Shown here piece by piece: positions 35,715 through 46,500 of a stretch of 64,000 nucleotides of DNA (positions within the stretch are counted from its first letter, which is position 1; each line of letters starts with the position of its first letter). The DNA comes from Clostridia bacterium (lineage in GTDB: Bacteria > Bacillota > Clostridia > Oscillospirales > CAG-272). The position numbers and the translations under genes were made by a program. The DNA lies in assembly GCA_017621755.1 (NCBI GenBank), contig JAGASL010000020.1, positions 1-64,000 of the forward strand, written 5' to 3'. The notes below the pieces were generated by a model. That model was not told where the DNA came from. It did not search any database and saw nothing but the letters and a program-made list of their open reading frames with translations.

Positions 35715-36665
35715 TTATCTCTTGAAAAGTGCTACCTCGGTGCGGATCCCCTGCTCCACCGTGGCAAAATCAGCCGGGGTAAGACCGCTGACGCGCATGA
35801 CCTTGCTGCTATCAAGATCGCGGTCGAAGGCGCGGTCATAGCGCCACATGATCTCCCGCTTGCTGCGCGCGGTCTCGCTGCTTGCAAAATAGGTCTCTTC
35901 ATCCACCCACTCTACCTGCAGGCCGATGACCTTGCAGTAGGCCTCTGCCACCTCGCCCCAGGTCATGCCGTGGCCAGAGTAGATCGAGAAGGCCTCTCCG
36001 ATCGCCGCCGGCTTAAAGAGCAGATTGGCGATCAGCTTGCCGGAATTGCCTGCCCAATCCAGCCCGGCGTGCAGCCCCTTGGCTGCCAGCGGCAAGGGCA
36101 AGGGCTTGCCACTCTCAGCATACCGAAGCACCTCGTCCCCGGAATGCAGCAAAAGATCCAGCCGGTATTGCGAAAAGGAGATGACCGGGCGCACGATCGT
36201 CCAGTGCTCGCCCACATGCTCGCGGAACAGAAAATCCTCGCATATCGCCTTGCTGACACCGTAGCGGTCATGCTCCATCAGCCAGGCGTTATCGGCATAC
36301 ACCTCGTGCAGGCGAGGCGCCTCCTCGGTCACGGGATGCATCTCGTTGGCGTACACGCGGTAGGAGGAAAGAAAGATCAGATGATCGGTGTTTTTGATCA
36401 AAAGGCCGTAGGCTTTCTTATACTCCTCCGGGTCTTGATAGTGCAAGAAGTTAACGATGCCATCGTAGTGGTTTTCCGCAAACAACGAAGAAAGCAGCTC
36501 TTCGGTTGCGTAGCCTTGCACAAAGCGCAGTCGCTCATGGTCAGCTACCTTTTCCTCAGGGCAGACCACATCCACGTAGCAGCCCAGCCGCAGCAGCTCG
36601 CGCCCCGTATAGGTGCCCAGCGTACCGCCGCCGGCGATCAGCAGGACTTTTTTACTTTCATACAT
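35715..36665 (-). CDS. NAD-dependent epimerase/dehydratase family protein (extended SDR)
   Basis: A 316-residue extended short-chain dehydrogenase. N-terminal KKVLLIAGGGTLGTYTGREL binds the cofactor, FLSSYRVYA has the active-site Ser region and DRYGVSKAICED gives the Tyr-x3-Lys pair. The usual GxxGxxG appears as GGGTLGTYTG. It probably acts on a nucleotide sugar or free sugar derivative. It stands between two beta-helix lipoprotein genes, converging with one and running the same way as the other three. Start at 36665 follows GGGGGGAAGCTAT. Confidence 0.85.
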   Translation of the reverse strand: MYESKKVLLIAGGGTLGTYTGRELLRLGCYVDVVCPEEKVADHERLRFVQGYATEELLSSLFAENHYDGIVNFLHYQDPEEYKKAYGLLIKNTDHLIFLSSYRVYANEMHPVTEEAPRLHEVYADNAWLMEHDRYGVSKAICEDFLFREHVGEHWTIVRPVISFSQYRLDLLLHSGDEVLRYAESGKPLPLPLAAKGLHAGLDWAGNSGKLIANLLFKPAAIGEAFSIYSGHGMTWGEVAEAYCKVIGLQVEWVDEETYFASSETARSKREIMWRYDRAFDRDLDSSKVMRVSGLTPADFATVEQGIRTEVALFKR

Positions 36666-36754
36666 ATAGCTTCCCCCCGTTTTTTATTTTCATGATAGCA
36701 TACTGACAGTGAGATGACCATATAGAATTCTCTATAACACCGGGTAATATTCTG

Positions 36755-36790
36755 TAAAAAATACGGGCGATGGAAATCCATCGCCCGTAT
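36755..36790 (-). terminator. Terminator of the beta-helix lipoprotein 3 gene
   Basis: ATACGGGCGATGGA (36761-36774) pairs with TCCATCGCCCGTAT (36777-36790); on the minus strand a T6 run follows (36755-36760). Confidence 0.85.
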
Positions 36791-36802
36791 GCTTTTGGTT
36801 GA

Positions 36803-39800
36803 TCAATCCTCGTTGTCGGGAACCAGGGGCTCTCCATTCTTCTCAACGTCCGCGCCGTAAACGTTCTTGTTCCGCTCGGCCACGATCTGCGTCTGAATGG
36901 TGCCGGTCTCGGGGAAGCGGTTCCCCGTGATCTTCACGTTCATGGCACCGTTGATATGGATCACCGGCTTCGGATTCTCCTTGCTTTCGGGTGCCTCGGT
37001 ATGATTGGTGAAATTATTGCCCACAAACTCACCGAAATAGTTATTTTCAACGGTGATGTCCTTGGCCGAGTTGATATAGATCGCATAATCGGTCGTACGA
37101 TTGATGATCTTATTATTGGTAATGGCGATATTCTTATAAAGCAGGTAATCCTCTGCCACCGAGGAGCCAAGACCGTAGATCGATACCGTTGCGTAAAGAT
37201 CCTGGTTCTTGAAATAGCCGGTATGGTCAAAGAGGTTCCGATCGATCACCATGTTCTCGGTAATGCCCGATTCGCTGTAGCGCACCTCAAAAAGGATGGC
37301 GGCGCAGGCCATACCGATATTGCGGAAGGTGCAGTTCTGAATGGCGCCGTCAGATGCCTTGACAAGAAGCCCGCGCGAGCGAATGTTCTGGAACTTGCAG
37401 TTGTCAAAGGTAAAGCCGTTAGATGCCTGGCTCATATTGTCAATACGCACCTTATGGGTGTTTTCATGGCGGTTGTCAGCCAGATTAAAGCCCTCCAGCG
37501 CTGCAAAATTGATAGCCTCTGTCTTCACGGTCACCTTTTTCAGCGTGGTGGTCGACGTATCGTCAATAATCCCCTCCGCTGCCCAGTCGATCGCAAGCGT
37601 GCCGGCGCCGAGAGTCTTTGTAAGCGCCTCGGTATCGCAGATAAGCTGACCGGTGGGAGAATAGACGAACACACGGTCGCCTACTGCAAAGTCTGCGCAG
37701 TAATCGCTGGCTGCATAATAGTGATTATCATAGGAATAGGTAGAGAAGGTACCCTTATAGATCAGGGTAGTCGTTCCATCCCTATTGTCAACGACCTCGT
37801 GTATACGGCTGTGGAAATGCCCCTGGTTGGTCGCATCGTCACACATGTTCTCAAACAGGCAGAAGGTCGCCTGCGAGCCCTGGGCGCAGCTGACCGTGTG
37901 CGTGGCATCGATCGAGCCGATATGGCAGGGCGAGCCGCGGAAGCGGCCAAGATCATCCATGCTGATCTCCAGATCTACGCCGTAATTCTCCTCCAGCGCC
38001 AGATAGGCGTTATAGGTCGACTCATCGATCACAAAGCCGTTTTGCGTGGTATCGCATACGCGGTAAAAGACCGTGCCGCCCTTGGTTTTCTCTTCAATGA
38101 AGGCGAAGCCGCCGGCATTCCCATACAGATTGAAATCATAGAACGCAATGCCACTGCTCCCTACGCCGACCGCCACCGTTCTGCCACCGTTGCTTGCGCG
38201 GCAGGTCAGCACGTCACCCTTGGCCAGCATCTCGTATACAGAGGGAAGAACCTCCATCAGCATGGTGGGAACAGCCGTGGTATCATCCTTGGTGATCTTC
38301 TCAAAGTTGGTATCGCAGTAGGCATAGAAGGTGCCCATTCTCTGCGCGCCCATGCCGGTGGTGTTGAAATACTTGGTGTTCGTATTGCCAAAATCATTCA
38401 TCATGCCGGCACCGGTAACCACGCGTAGGGTATTATTCTCCAGCTTCTCCAGCACGTAGACCTGGCCGCAGGACTGCTGCTTAAAGCCCAGCGTCATGCC
38501 CTTGATCACAATGTTTTCGGCATCTTGATAATTCATCATCTGCCCAAGATCGACCTGCCGCTCCATATAAACGCCGTAAGCATACACGGTGGTGTTGCTA
38601 TGCGCCGCACGGAAGGAGAGTGCCTTCTTGTTCATGTAGGCCCCGGGGGCAACGATGACGTAATCATCTGTCTGGCAATGGGCCATGATATAGGCTTCCA
38701 TGCTGGAGGGCTCTGTAGCCAGCACGTCCTTGACGTACTCCTTGCGCGCCATCCCCACGAACAGATCCTTATCGGGATGCGGCAAAAGCGACTCATCGGC
38801 ACCCACCTCAGGGCGGGCATTCACGTCCATCAGGTTGTTGCCGTTGTGGTTTTGGTTGCCGGCCTGCACGGTTGCGTGGTCATATTCGTCATCCGGGTAG
38901 GTGTTACCGTCGGCAATGAAATAATTGTTGTTGTTTGCCGTCAGGCGACCGCCCAGGCTGTTATCCACAATATACAGATGGCGGTTGCCCTCTGCCTCTA
39001 CCGAAACGCCGCGGTTGAGCACAACAGATACGTTATTCACCCCACGCAGCGCGATCGAGCGCTGGGCACCGGTAATATCGTTCAGCGCAACCAGGCTGTT
39101 CAGCACGTCGCCCTCTAAGAGGATACCGGTGGAAGAAGCATCCAGCTTCATGGTGTTGCTGCGGTAGGCAGATTCAGAGGCCGAGGAGGTGATAGCGGTG
39201 CCACTTCCCTCAAACATACAGCTCTGCACCGTACTGCCCTGTGCGGCGGTATCAACGATGCCCTTCTCGGTGAAGGCAAAATAGGAATTGAGGATGGCAC
39301 TTTCAGGCGCGGCCAGCTCGATCGCCGTTTTGCCGGTCAGGCGGCAATCGTTCATCTTCAGCTTGCTGGAGGCAGCATCGACGGCAAGGGCGGTGCCCTC
39401 GCTCACGATCTCGACCTGCTCTAAGGTCAGGCCAGTCACCCCGTTCACCGTTACCGAGCCGATCACGATCAGATTACGCAGGGTAATACCGCTGCCGCCC
39501 TTGATCTCAAGCCCCTTGGGGGCGATCAGGATCGCACCGCCGCCATCATAGGTCTGGTTTGCCGCGCCGCCAAGAGAGACGGGCTTATCATCGCTGACGC
39601 GAAAGACCTTGCCGGGCAGCTTCACGGCCGAGCGGAAGAAGGAACCTGCCTTGGTCTCTTCGGCGCTTGCCGGGTCATAAGCGGTAGCGGTCAGGGCAAA
39701 GGCCCCCTCGGCAATGGTAGCACCGCCACCCTGGACGGCAGCGCCGTCTGCATAGGTGATCGGCGTAGGCGGCGCAGGCGTATCCTCACCACCGGGGGTC

Positions 39801-40042
39801 TCGCCACCGGGGGTCTCACCACCGGGCGTTTCACCGCCGGGGGTCTCACCGCCGGGGGTCTCGCCACCGGGGGTCTCACCGCCGGGGGTTTCACCGCCGG
39901 GGGTCTCACCGCCGGGGGTTTCACCGCCGGGGGTCTCACCACCGGGCGTTTCGCCGGTGCCGCCACAGGCGCAAAGTGACCATACCATACCAAGCGCCAG
40001 GCAAAGGCATAGCAGGGTACGTAACCATTGTTTGTTCTTCAT
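36803..40042 (-). CDS. Giant beta-helix surface lipoprotein, GH110-like signature (family member 3)
   Basis: A 1079-residue lipoprotein, last of three tandem genes. Signal peptide with lipobox SLCAC, then eleven ETPGG-type repeats, a first beta-helix half and a second enzyme-like half. Conserved blocks: DVNARPEVGADESLLPHPDKDLFVG, KQQSCGQVYVLEKL, GRFRGSPCHIGSIDATHT, FENMCDDATNQ (Asp735-Asp736), GDRVFVYSPTGQLICDT, RSRGLLVKAS and YSESGITENMVIDRN. AAGGAG is seven bases from the second of two ATGs, so 40042 is used; 40045 is the alternative. It has its own promoter at 40101-40129 and its own terminator. Predicted glycan-active or glycan-binding surface protein. Confidence 0.78.
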   Translation of the reverse strand: MKNKQWLRTLLCLCLALGMVWSLCACGGTGETPGGETPGGETPGGETPGGETPGGETPGGETPGGETPGGETPGGETPGGETPGGEDTPAPPTPITYADGAAVQGGGATIAEGAFALTATAYDPASAEETKAGSFFRSAVKLPGKVFRVSDDKPVSLGGAANQTYDGGGAILIAPKGLEIKGGSGITLRNLIVIGSVTVNGVTGLTLEQVEIVSEGTALAVDAASSKLKMNDCRLTGKTAIELAAPESAILNSYFAFTEKGIVDTAAQGSTVQSCMFEGSGTAITSSASESAYRSNTMKLDASSTGILLEGDVLNSLVALNDITGAQRSIALRGVNNVSVVLNRGVSVEAEGNRHLYIVDNSLGGRLTANNNNYFIADGNTYPDDEYDHATVQAGNQNHNGNNLMDVNARPEVGADESLLPHPDKDLFVGMARKEYVKDVLATEPSSMEAYIMAHCQTDDYVIVAPGAYMNKKALSFRAAHSNTTVYAYGVYMERQVDLGQMMNYQDAENIVIKGMTLGFKQQSCGQVYVLEKLENNTLRVVTGAGMMNDFGNTNTKYFNTTGMGAQRMGTFYAYCDTNFEKITKDDTTAVPTMLMEVLPSVYEMLAKGDVLTCRASNGGRTVAVGVGSSGIAFYDFNLYGNAGGFAFIEEKTKGGTVFYRVCDTTQNGFVIDESTYNAYLALEENYGVDLEISMDDLGRFRGSPCHIGSIDATHTVSCAQGSQATFCLFENMCDDATNQGHFHSRIHEVVDNRDGTTTLIYKGTFSTYSYDNHYYAASDYCADFAVGDRVFVYSPTGQLICDTEALTKTLGAGTLAIDWAAEGIIDDTSTTTLKKVTVKTEAINFAALEGFNLADNRHENTHKVRIDNMSQASNGFTFDNCKFQNIRSRGLLVKASDGAIQNCTFRNIGMACAAILFEVRYSESGITENMVIDRNLFDHTGYFKNQDLYATVSIYGLGSSVAEDYLLYKNIAITNNKIINRTTDYAIYINSAKDITVENNYFGEFVGNNFTNHTEAPESKENPKPVIHINGAMNVKITGNRFPETGTIQTQIVAERNKNVYGADVEKNGEPLVPDNED
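39789..39953 (-). repeat. 15-bp minisatellite, 11 units (ETPGG linker)
   Basis: Eleven tandem 15-base units, each coding Glu-Thr-Pro-Gly-Gly on the minus strand, with CCGGGGGTCTC or CCGGGCGTTTC variants on the plus strand. Confidence 0.92.
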
Positions 40043-40100
40043 CATGTTGCTCCTTTTTGGCCAAGTCGTATACGCCTTTTCGGCCATGGTTCTTACCTAC

Positions 40101-40129
40101 ATTATACCATATATCCCCTCCTCTGGCAA
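40101..40129 (-). promoter_or_regulatory. Promoter of beta-helix lipoprotein 3
   Basis: Minus strand TTGCCA (40124-40129), 17-bp spacer, TATAAT (40101-40106). The same arrangement occurs before lipoprotein 4, with a conserved upstream AACTTGCCAGAGG context. Confidence 0.75.
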
Positions 40130-40178
40130 GTTATCGAGGGTGAGAATTTTTTCTCTGTTTTTTGTTCAACATGCACAA

Positions 40179-40210
40179 AAGGGCGCACCTGCCGTAGCAG
40201 GTGCGCCCTT
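40179..40210 (-). terminator. Terminator of the beta-helix lipoprotein 4 gene
   Basis: AAGGGCGCACCTGC (40179-40192) pairs with GCAGGTGCGCCCTT (40197-40210); TTTTGTG follows on the minus strand. Nearly identical to the hairpin at 43530. Confidence 0.85.
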
Positions 40211-40221
40211 GGGGTTATGCC

Positions 40222-43200
40222 TTAATCAATATCATCCGGGATCAGGGGCATACCGTCCATCTCTACGTCAGAGCCGTAGACGTTCTTATTGCGCTCGGCA
40301 TGCACGTAATCCTCTATGATCGGATCGGGCTGTGAATACTTGTTGCCCGAGATCTCGATGTTCATGGCACCGTTGATGTGAATGGCCGGCTTCGGATTAT
40401 CGGGGGTCTCGGGGTCTTCGGGGTGGTTGGTGAAGTTGTTGCCCACGAAGCTGCCGAAATCGTTATTGAGGATCTTGACGTCCTTGGCAGAGTTGACGTA
40501 CACGGCGTAGTTGGTGGTGCGGTTTCTGATCACGTTGTTGGAGATCACGATGTTCTTATAGAGCAGGTAATCCTCTTCTACAGACGAGCCAAGGCCGGTG
40601 ATCGAAACGGTCGCATACAGATCCTGGTTTGCAAAATAGCCCGTGTGGTCAAAGAGGTTGCGGTCAACGAGCAGATCCTCTGTCACGCCCGATTCGCCCC
40701 AATAGATCTCATACAGAATGGCACCGCAGGACATACCAATGTTGCGGAAGGTGCAGTTCTGGATCACACCGCCCGAGGCCTTGATCAACAGGCCGCGCGA
40801 ACGAATGTTCTGGAACTTGCAGTTATCAAACCGGAAGCCGTTAGAGGACATGTTCATATTATCAATAAGCACCTTGTTCGTGCTGCGGTGGTGGTTATCC
40901 TTCAGGTCAAAGCCCTGCAGCGCGTCAAAATTCACATCCTCAGTCTTAACGGTGACAGAGCGCTTCTCTACCTTGCCGTTGCCAAAGCCATTGCCATAGC
41001 CGTGGTCCTTCCAGGCAAAGGTCTCTGTGCCGAGCACCGCGGTAGCGGTTAGAGCCGTGGTATCACAAACCAGCTGCCCCTTGGAGGTGTATACGTACAC
41101 ACGGTCACCAACCTTGAAGTTGGAGCAGAAGCCGGTGGGATCGACAGGCTTTTTGTAATAACCGTACGAGTATTCGGAAAGGTTGCCCTTGTAAATAATG
41201 GTGGTGGTACCGTCACCGTTATCCTTCACCTCTGCCAAGCGGCCGTGCGTGGCGTTTTGGTTGGTAGCATCGTCGCACATATTCTCAAACAGGCAGAAGG
41301 TAGCCTGCGAGCCCTCGGCACAGCGGGTGGTATGGGTCGCATCGATCGAGCCGATGTGCGCGGGCGAGCCGCGGAAGCGGCCGAGATCGTCAATGCTGAT
41401 CTCCAGATCCACGCCGTACTGCTCCTCCAGCGCGAGATAAGCGTTGTAGGTCGCCTCGTCAATGATAACGCCGTTTTGCGTGGTATCGGCTACGCGGTAG
41501 TAGGTGGTGGCGCTCAGCGCACCTCCTTCGGTAAAGGCAAAGCCCGCGGCGTTGCCGTAAAGCGTTACGTCAATGAAGCTGACGTTTTTACATCTGGGGC
41601 CTACGGTCATGGTCGTCCAGCCGTTGGAGGCACGGCAGGTCAGAATATCACCCACGGCAATCATGTTGTATTGCGCCGGGCCGCACAGCATCTTCATCGT
41701 GGGCACGGGGGTGCTATCATCCTTATCGATCTTGCTGAAGCTGGTATCGCAATAGGCGTAGTAGGTGCCCATGCGCTGCGCACCCATACCGGTGGTATTG
41801 AAGCGGGTGACGTTCGTGTTACCAAAGTCGTTGATCATGCCCGCGCCGGTAACCACGCGCAGGGTATTCCCCCCCAGCTTTTCCAGCACGTAGACCTGGC
41901 CGCAGGATTGCTGCGCAAAGCCGAAGGTCACACCCTTAAAGGAGAGATTCTCTGCATCATAGAAGCCGTTGATGCCGTTCAGCCCGGCATACTGCTCGAT
42001 ATACGCGCCATAGCCGTAAACGGTGGTATTGCTATGCGCCTTCTCCATATTAAAGGTGGTATTCAGCTTATAAACACCGGGGGCTAAGATCACGTAATCC
42101 TCAGCCGCGGCTACGTTGCGCATGTATTTATCAATCAGGGCATCGCCTTCGTAAAGCACGTCCTTCACCGTCTCACGGCGCTCCATGCCCACGAACAGAT
42201 CCTTATCCACGTGCGGGAGCAGCGCCTCGTCGGCACCGACCTCCGGTCGGGCATCCACGTCCATCAGGCTATTGCCGTTGATGTTCTGATTGCCGGACTG
42301 CACGGTGGTATGGTCGTACTCGTCATCCGGCGTTTCGTTGCCATCCGCCAAGAAATAATTGTTATTATTGGCCGTCAGACGGCCGCCCAGGCTGTTATCG
42401 CAGATATACAGGTTACGGCTATCGTTTGCCTCGATCGAAACGGCGCTGTTAAGGATCACGGCGGTGTTATGCACACCGGTAACCGTGATCGAGCTTTGGG
42501 CGTTTTCGATCACGTTCAGCGCTACCAGGCCGTTTTTCACACCGGCGGCCAATACGATGCCGGTATCGGCCTCGTTCATCGTCAGCGTGTTGCCGCGATA
42601 TACGGCATCGGCGGCGGTGGTGGTAATGCCGGTGCCGCTACCCTCTAACACACAGTTGCGCAGGGTGGTGCCGGCCGTAGCGGTATCTACCAGGCCGTTT
42701 TCCGTAAAGGCGAGGTAGGAATGCAGGATGGCACTTTCAGGCGCGGCCAGCTCGATCGCCGTTTTGCCGGTCAGGCGGCAATCGTTCATCTTCAGCTCGC
42801 TGGAGGCGGCATCGACGGCAAGGGCGGTGCCCTCGCTCACGATCTCGACCCGCTCCAGCGTAACGGCAGAGCTGCCCTTGACCGTCACGGGGCCGATCAC
42901 GATCAGATCGACCAGGGTAAGCTCGTGGCAACCTTCGATCACCAGGCCCTTGGGCGCGATCAGCACGGTCCCCTTGCCATCGTAGGTCTGGCCCGAGGAG
43001 CCGCTGATCGTAACCGGCTTGTCGTCGCTGACGCGGTAGATCTTATCCGGCCCCTTGGTAGCCGAGCGGAAGAAGATAGCAGCCTTGACCTCCTCGGCGT
43101 TTGCCGGGTCATAGGTGGTAGCGGTCAGGGCAAAGGCGCCCTCGGCAATGGTGGCACCGCCACCCTTGACGGCAGCACCGTTGCCATAGCGTTCCGGCGT

Positions 43201-43416
43201 GGGCAGAGCGGGCGTATCCTCACCGCCGGGGGTCTCACCACCGGGGGTCTCACCACCGGGGGTCTCACCGCCGGGCGTTTCACCACCGGGGGTCTCACCG
43301 CCGGGGGTCTCGCCGCCGAGCGTTTCGCCGGTGCCGTCGCAAGCGCAAAGTGACCATACCATGCCAAGCGACAGGCAAAGGCACAGCAGGGTACGTAACC
43401 ATTGTTTGTTCTTCAT
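40222..43416 (-). CDS. Giant beta-helix surface lipoprotein, GH110-like signature (family member 4)
   Basis: A 1064-residue lipoprotein. Signal peptide with SLCAC lipobox, seven ETPGG-type repeats (the most distal reads ETLGG), then the two-half architecture. Its residues from about 60 to 420 and its last 330 are almost the same as in member 5, while about 420-680 differ clearly. FENMCDDATNQN puts the acidic pair at Asp715-Asp716; GDRVYVYTSKGQLVCDT, RSRGLLIKAS and WGESGVTEDLLVDRN follow. In this member the KQQSCGQ block is AQQSCGQ. Own promoter at 43452-43480. Two ATGs (43416, 43419) are possible. Surface glycan role inferred. Confidence 0.78.
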   Translation of the reverse strand: MKNKQWLRTLLCLCLSLGMVWSLCACDGTGETLGGETPGGETPGGETPGGETPGGETPGGETPGGEDTPALPTPERYGNGAAVKGGGATIAEGAFALTATTYDPANAEEVKAAIFFRSATKGPDKIYRVSDDKPVTISGSSGQTYDGKGTVLIAPKGLVIEGCHELTLVDLIVIGPVTVKGSSAVTLERVEIVSEGTALAVDAASSELKMNDCRLTGKTAIELAAPESAILHSYLAFTENGLVDTATAGTTLRNCVLEGSGTGITTTAADAVYRGNTLTMNEADTGIVLAAGVKNGLVALNVIENAQSSITVTGVHNTAVILNSAVSIEANDSRNLYICDNSLGGRLTANNNNYFLADGNETPDDEYDHTTVQSGNQNINGNSLMDVDARPEVGADEALLPHVDKDLFVGMERRETVKDVLYEGDALIDKYMRNVAAAEDYVILAPGVYKLNTTFNMEKAHSNTTVYGYGAYIEQYAGLNGINGFYDAENLSFKGVTFGFAQQSCGQVYVLEKLGGNTLRVVTGAGMINDFGNTNVTRFNTTGMGAQRMGTYYAYCDTSFSKIDKDDSTPVPTMKMLCGPAQYNMIAVGDILTCRASNGWTTMTVGPRCKNVSFIDVTLYGNAAGFAFTEGGALSATTYYRVADTTQNGVIIDEATYNAYLALEEQYGVDLEISIDDLGRFRGSPAHIGSIDATHTTRCAEGSQATFCLFENMCDDATNQNATHGRLAEVKDNGDGTTTIIYKGNLSEYSYGYYKKPVDPTGFCSNFKVGDRVYVYTSKGQLVCDTTALTATAVLGTETFAWKDHGYGNGFGNGKVEKRSVTVKTEDVNFDALQGFDLKDNHHRSTNKVLIDNMNMSSNGFRFDNCKFQNIRSRGLLIKASGGVIQNCTFRNIGMSCGAILYEIYWGESGVTEDLLVDRNLFDHTGYFANQDLYATVSITGLGSSVEEDYLLYKNIVISNNVIRNRTTNYAVYVNSAKDVKILNNDFGSFVGNNFTNHPEDPETPDNPKPAIHINGAMNIEISGNKYSQPDPIIEDYVHAERNKNVYGSDVEMDGMPLIPDDID
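43221..43328 (-). repeat. 15-bp minisatellite, 7 units (ETPGG linker)
   Basis: Seven tandem 15-base units on the minus strand coding Glu-Thr-Pro-Gly-Gly, the last degenerate (Leu for Pro). Confidence 0.92.
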
Positions 43417-43451
43417 CATGTTTCTCCTTTTTTGCCATGATTCTTGTATGC

Positions 43452-43480
43452 ATTATACCATAAAATCCCCCCTCTGGCAA
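43452..43480 (-). promoter_or_regulatory. Promoter of beta-helix lipoprotein 4
   Basis: Minus strand TTGCCA (43475-43480), 17-bp spacer, TATAAT (43452-43457). Duplicate of the promoter at 40101. Confidence 0.75.
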
Positions 43481-43529
43481 GTTATCGAGGGTGAAAATTT
43501 TTTCTCTGTTTTTTGTTCAACATGCACAA

Positions 43530-43561
43530 AAGGGCGCACCTGCTGCAGCAGGTGCGCCCTT
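43530..43561 (-). terminator. Terminator of the beta-helix lipoprotein 5 gene
   Basis: A 32-base perfect palindrome, AAGGGCGCACCTGCTG (43530-43545) and its complement (43546-43561), with TTTTGTG after it on the minus strand. Confidence 0.85.
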
Positions 43562-43572
43562 GGGGTTATGCC

Positions 43573-46500
43573 TTAATCAATATCATCCGGAATCAGGGGC
43601 ATACCGTCCATCTCTACGTCAGAGCCGTAGACGTTCTTATTGCGCTCGGCATGCACGTAATCCTCTATGATCGGATCGGGCTGTGAATACTTGTTGCCCG
43701 AGATCTCTACGTTCATGGCGCCGTTGATGTGAATGGCCGGCTTTGGATTGTCCACCGATTCAGGCTCGTTCAGCGGAACGCCGAAGTCGTTACCTACGTA
43801 CTCGCCAAAGTGGTTGTTGATGATCTTGACGTCCTTGGCAGAGTTGACATACACGGCGTAGTTGGTGGTGCGGTTTCTGATCACGTTGTTGGAGATCACG
43901 ATGTTCTTATAGAGCAGGTAATCCTCTTCTACAGACGAGCCAAGGCCGGTAATCGAAACGCTGGCGTAGAGATCGTCGCGCATTGCGTTATGAAAGTAGC
44001 CCGTGTGGTCAAAGAGGTTACGGTCGATCAGCATATTCTCTGTCACGCCCGTTTCGCCCCAATAGATCTCGTACAGCATAGCAGCGCAGGCCATACCAAT
44101 GTTGCGGAAGGTGCAGTTCTGGATCACACCGCCCGCGGCACAAATCAGCAGACCGCGCGAGCGGATGTTCTGGAACTTGCAGTTATCAAACCGGAAGCCG
44201 CTAGAGGCCATGCTCATGTTGTCAATAAGCACCTTGTTATCTGCACGGTGGTGGTTATCCTTCAGGTCAAAGCCCTGCAGCGCGTCAAAATTCACATCCT
44301 CGGTCTTAACGGTGACAGAGCGCTTCTCTACCTTGCCGTTGCCAAAGCCGTCACCATAGCCGTGATCCTTCCAGGCAAAGGTCTCGGTGCCGAGCACCGC
44401 CGTAGCGGAGAGGGCCATGATATCACAAACCAGCTGCCCCTTGGAGGTGTATACGTACACACGGTCACCAACCTTGAAGTTGGAGCAGAAGCCGGAGGGA
44501 TCGACAGGCTTTTTGTAATAGCCGTACGAAAATTCAGAAAGGTCGCCCTTGTAGATCATGGTGGTGGTACCGTCACCGTTATCCTTCACCTCATCCAAAC
44601 GGGCGTGCTCAGTGTTTTGGTTGGTGGCATCGTCACACATATTCTCAAACAGGCAGAAGGTAGCCTGCGAGCCCTGGGCACAGCGGGTAGTGTGGGTAGC
44701 ATCTTGCGAGCCGATGTGCGCGGGCGAGCCGCGGAAGCGACCAAGCTCATCGATCTCTACCTCTAAATCAACACCGTACTTCTCTTCCAGCGCGAGGTAG
44801 GCGTTGTAGAGCTCTTCGGAAATGATCTCGCCACTGCGGGTGGTATTGCATACGCGATAGTAGGTGGTAGCGCTCAGCGCATCCTGCTCTACGTAGGCAA
44901 AGCCGGAGGCGTTACCGTAGATATTGAAGTCGATAAACTTGACGTTCTTGGTGTTGGTATAGATGCCAATGGTGGTACCGCCGTTTACGGCACGGCAGGT
45001 GAAGATATCGCCCTTGCGATAGATCTCGTACCAGTACTTGGAAACCTCCATCCTCATAACCGGAACGCCCTCGTCCTCAGGCAGCTTCTGAATGCTGTTG
45101 AAGTCGGCATCGGCATAGGCGTAGAAGGTGCCCATTCTCTGTGCGCCTATACCGGTGGTATCGAAATACGTCGTATTGGTATTGCCAAACTCGTTCATCA
45201 TGCCGGCACCGGTCACCACCAGCAGGTAGTACTTGCCACCCGTGGCGGGCAGCTTATCCAGCACGTAGACCTGACCGCAGGACTGCTGCTTGAAGCCGAT
45301 GGTCATGCCCTTGATGGTCACGTTCTCTACCGCGTTATAGTTCATCAGCTGGCCAAGGCCGGACTGGCGCTCCATGTATACGCCGTAGGCGTAGATGGTG
45401 GAATTGCTATGCTCAGCACGAAGGGCCATGTTGGTATCGGTCTTGTAGGCACCGGGGGCGAGGATGACGTATTCATCGGTCTTACAGTGCTCAAGAATAT
45501 AGCTGGCAATGCCAAGCTGCTCCTTGTCCATCAGATCCTTGACGGTCTCACGGCGCTCCATGCCCACGAACAGATCCTTATCCACGTGCGGAAGCAGCGC
45601 CTCGTCGGCACCCACCTCGGGGCGGGCATCCACGTCCATCAGGTTGTTGCCGTTGTGGTTTTGGTTGCCGGTCTGCACGGTGGTATGGTCGTACTCGTCA
45701 TCCGGCGTTTCGTTGCCATCCGCCAGAAAATAATTGTTATGATTGGCCGTCAGGCGGCCACCCAGGCTGTTATCGCAGATATACAGGTTGCGGCTATCGT
45801 TTGCCTCGATCGAAACGGCGCTGTTGAGGATCACGGCGGTGTTATGCACACCGGTCACCGTGATCGAGCTTTGGGCGTTTTCGATCACGTTCAGCGCTAC
45901 CAGGCCGTTTTTCACACCGGCGGCCAATACGATGCCGGTATCGGCCTCACGCATCGTCAGCGTGTTGCCGCGATATACGGCATCGGCGGCGGTGGTGGTA
46001 ATACCGGTGCCGCTACCCTCTAACACGCAATTGCGCAGGGTGGTGCCGGCCGTAGCGGTATCTACCAGGCCGTTTTCCGTAAAGGCGAGGTAGGAATGCA
46101 GAATGGCACTTTCAGGCGCGGCCAGCTCGATCGCCGTTTTGCCGGTCAGGCGGCAATCGTTCATCTTCAGCTCGCTGGAGGCAGCATCGACGGCAAGGGC
46201 GGTGCCCTCGCTCACGATCTCGACCCGCTCCAGCGTAACGGCAGAGCTGCCCTTGACCGTCACGGGGCCAATCACGATCAGATCGACCAGGGTAAGCTCG
46301 TGGCAACCTTCGATCACCAGCCCCTTGGGCGCGATCAGCACGGTTCCCTTGCCATCGTAGGACTGGCCCGAGGAGCCGCTGATCGTAACAGGCTTATCGT
46401 CACTGACGCGGTAAATCTTATCCGGCCCCTTGGTAGCCGAGCGGAAGAAGGTCGATGCCTTTGTCTCCTCGGCGTTTGCCGGGTCATAGGTGGTAGCGGT

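Noticed and set aside
39789..39953. Tandem repeats that might suggest a CRISPR array
   Set aside because: Units are 15 bases, directly adjacent without spacers and in frame within a lipoprotein gene; no cas genes are in the window.
39756..40319. Plus-strand ORF of PPGVS repeats
   Set aside because: It is the reverse reading of the ETPGG minisatellite and has no ribosome site or signal peptide.
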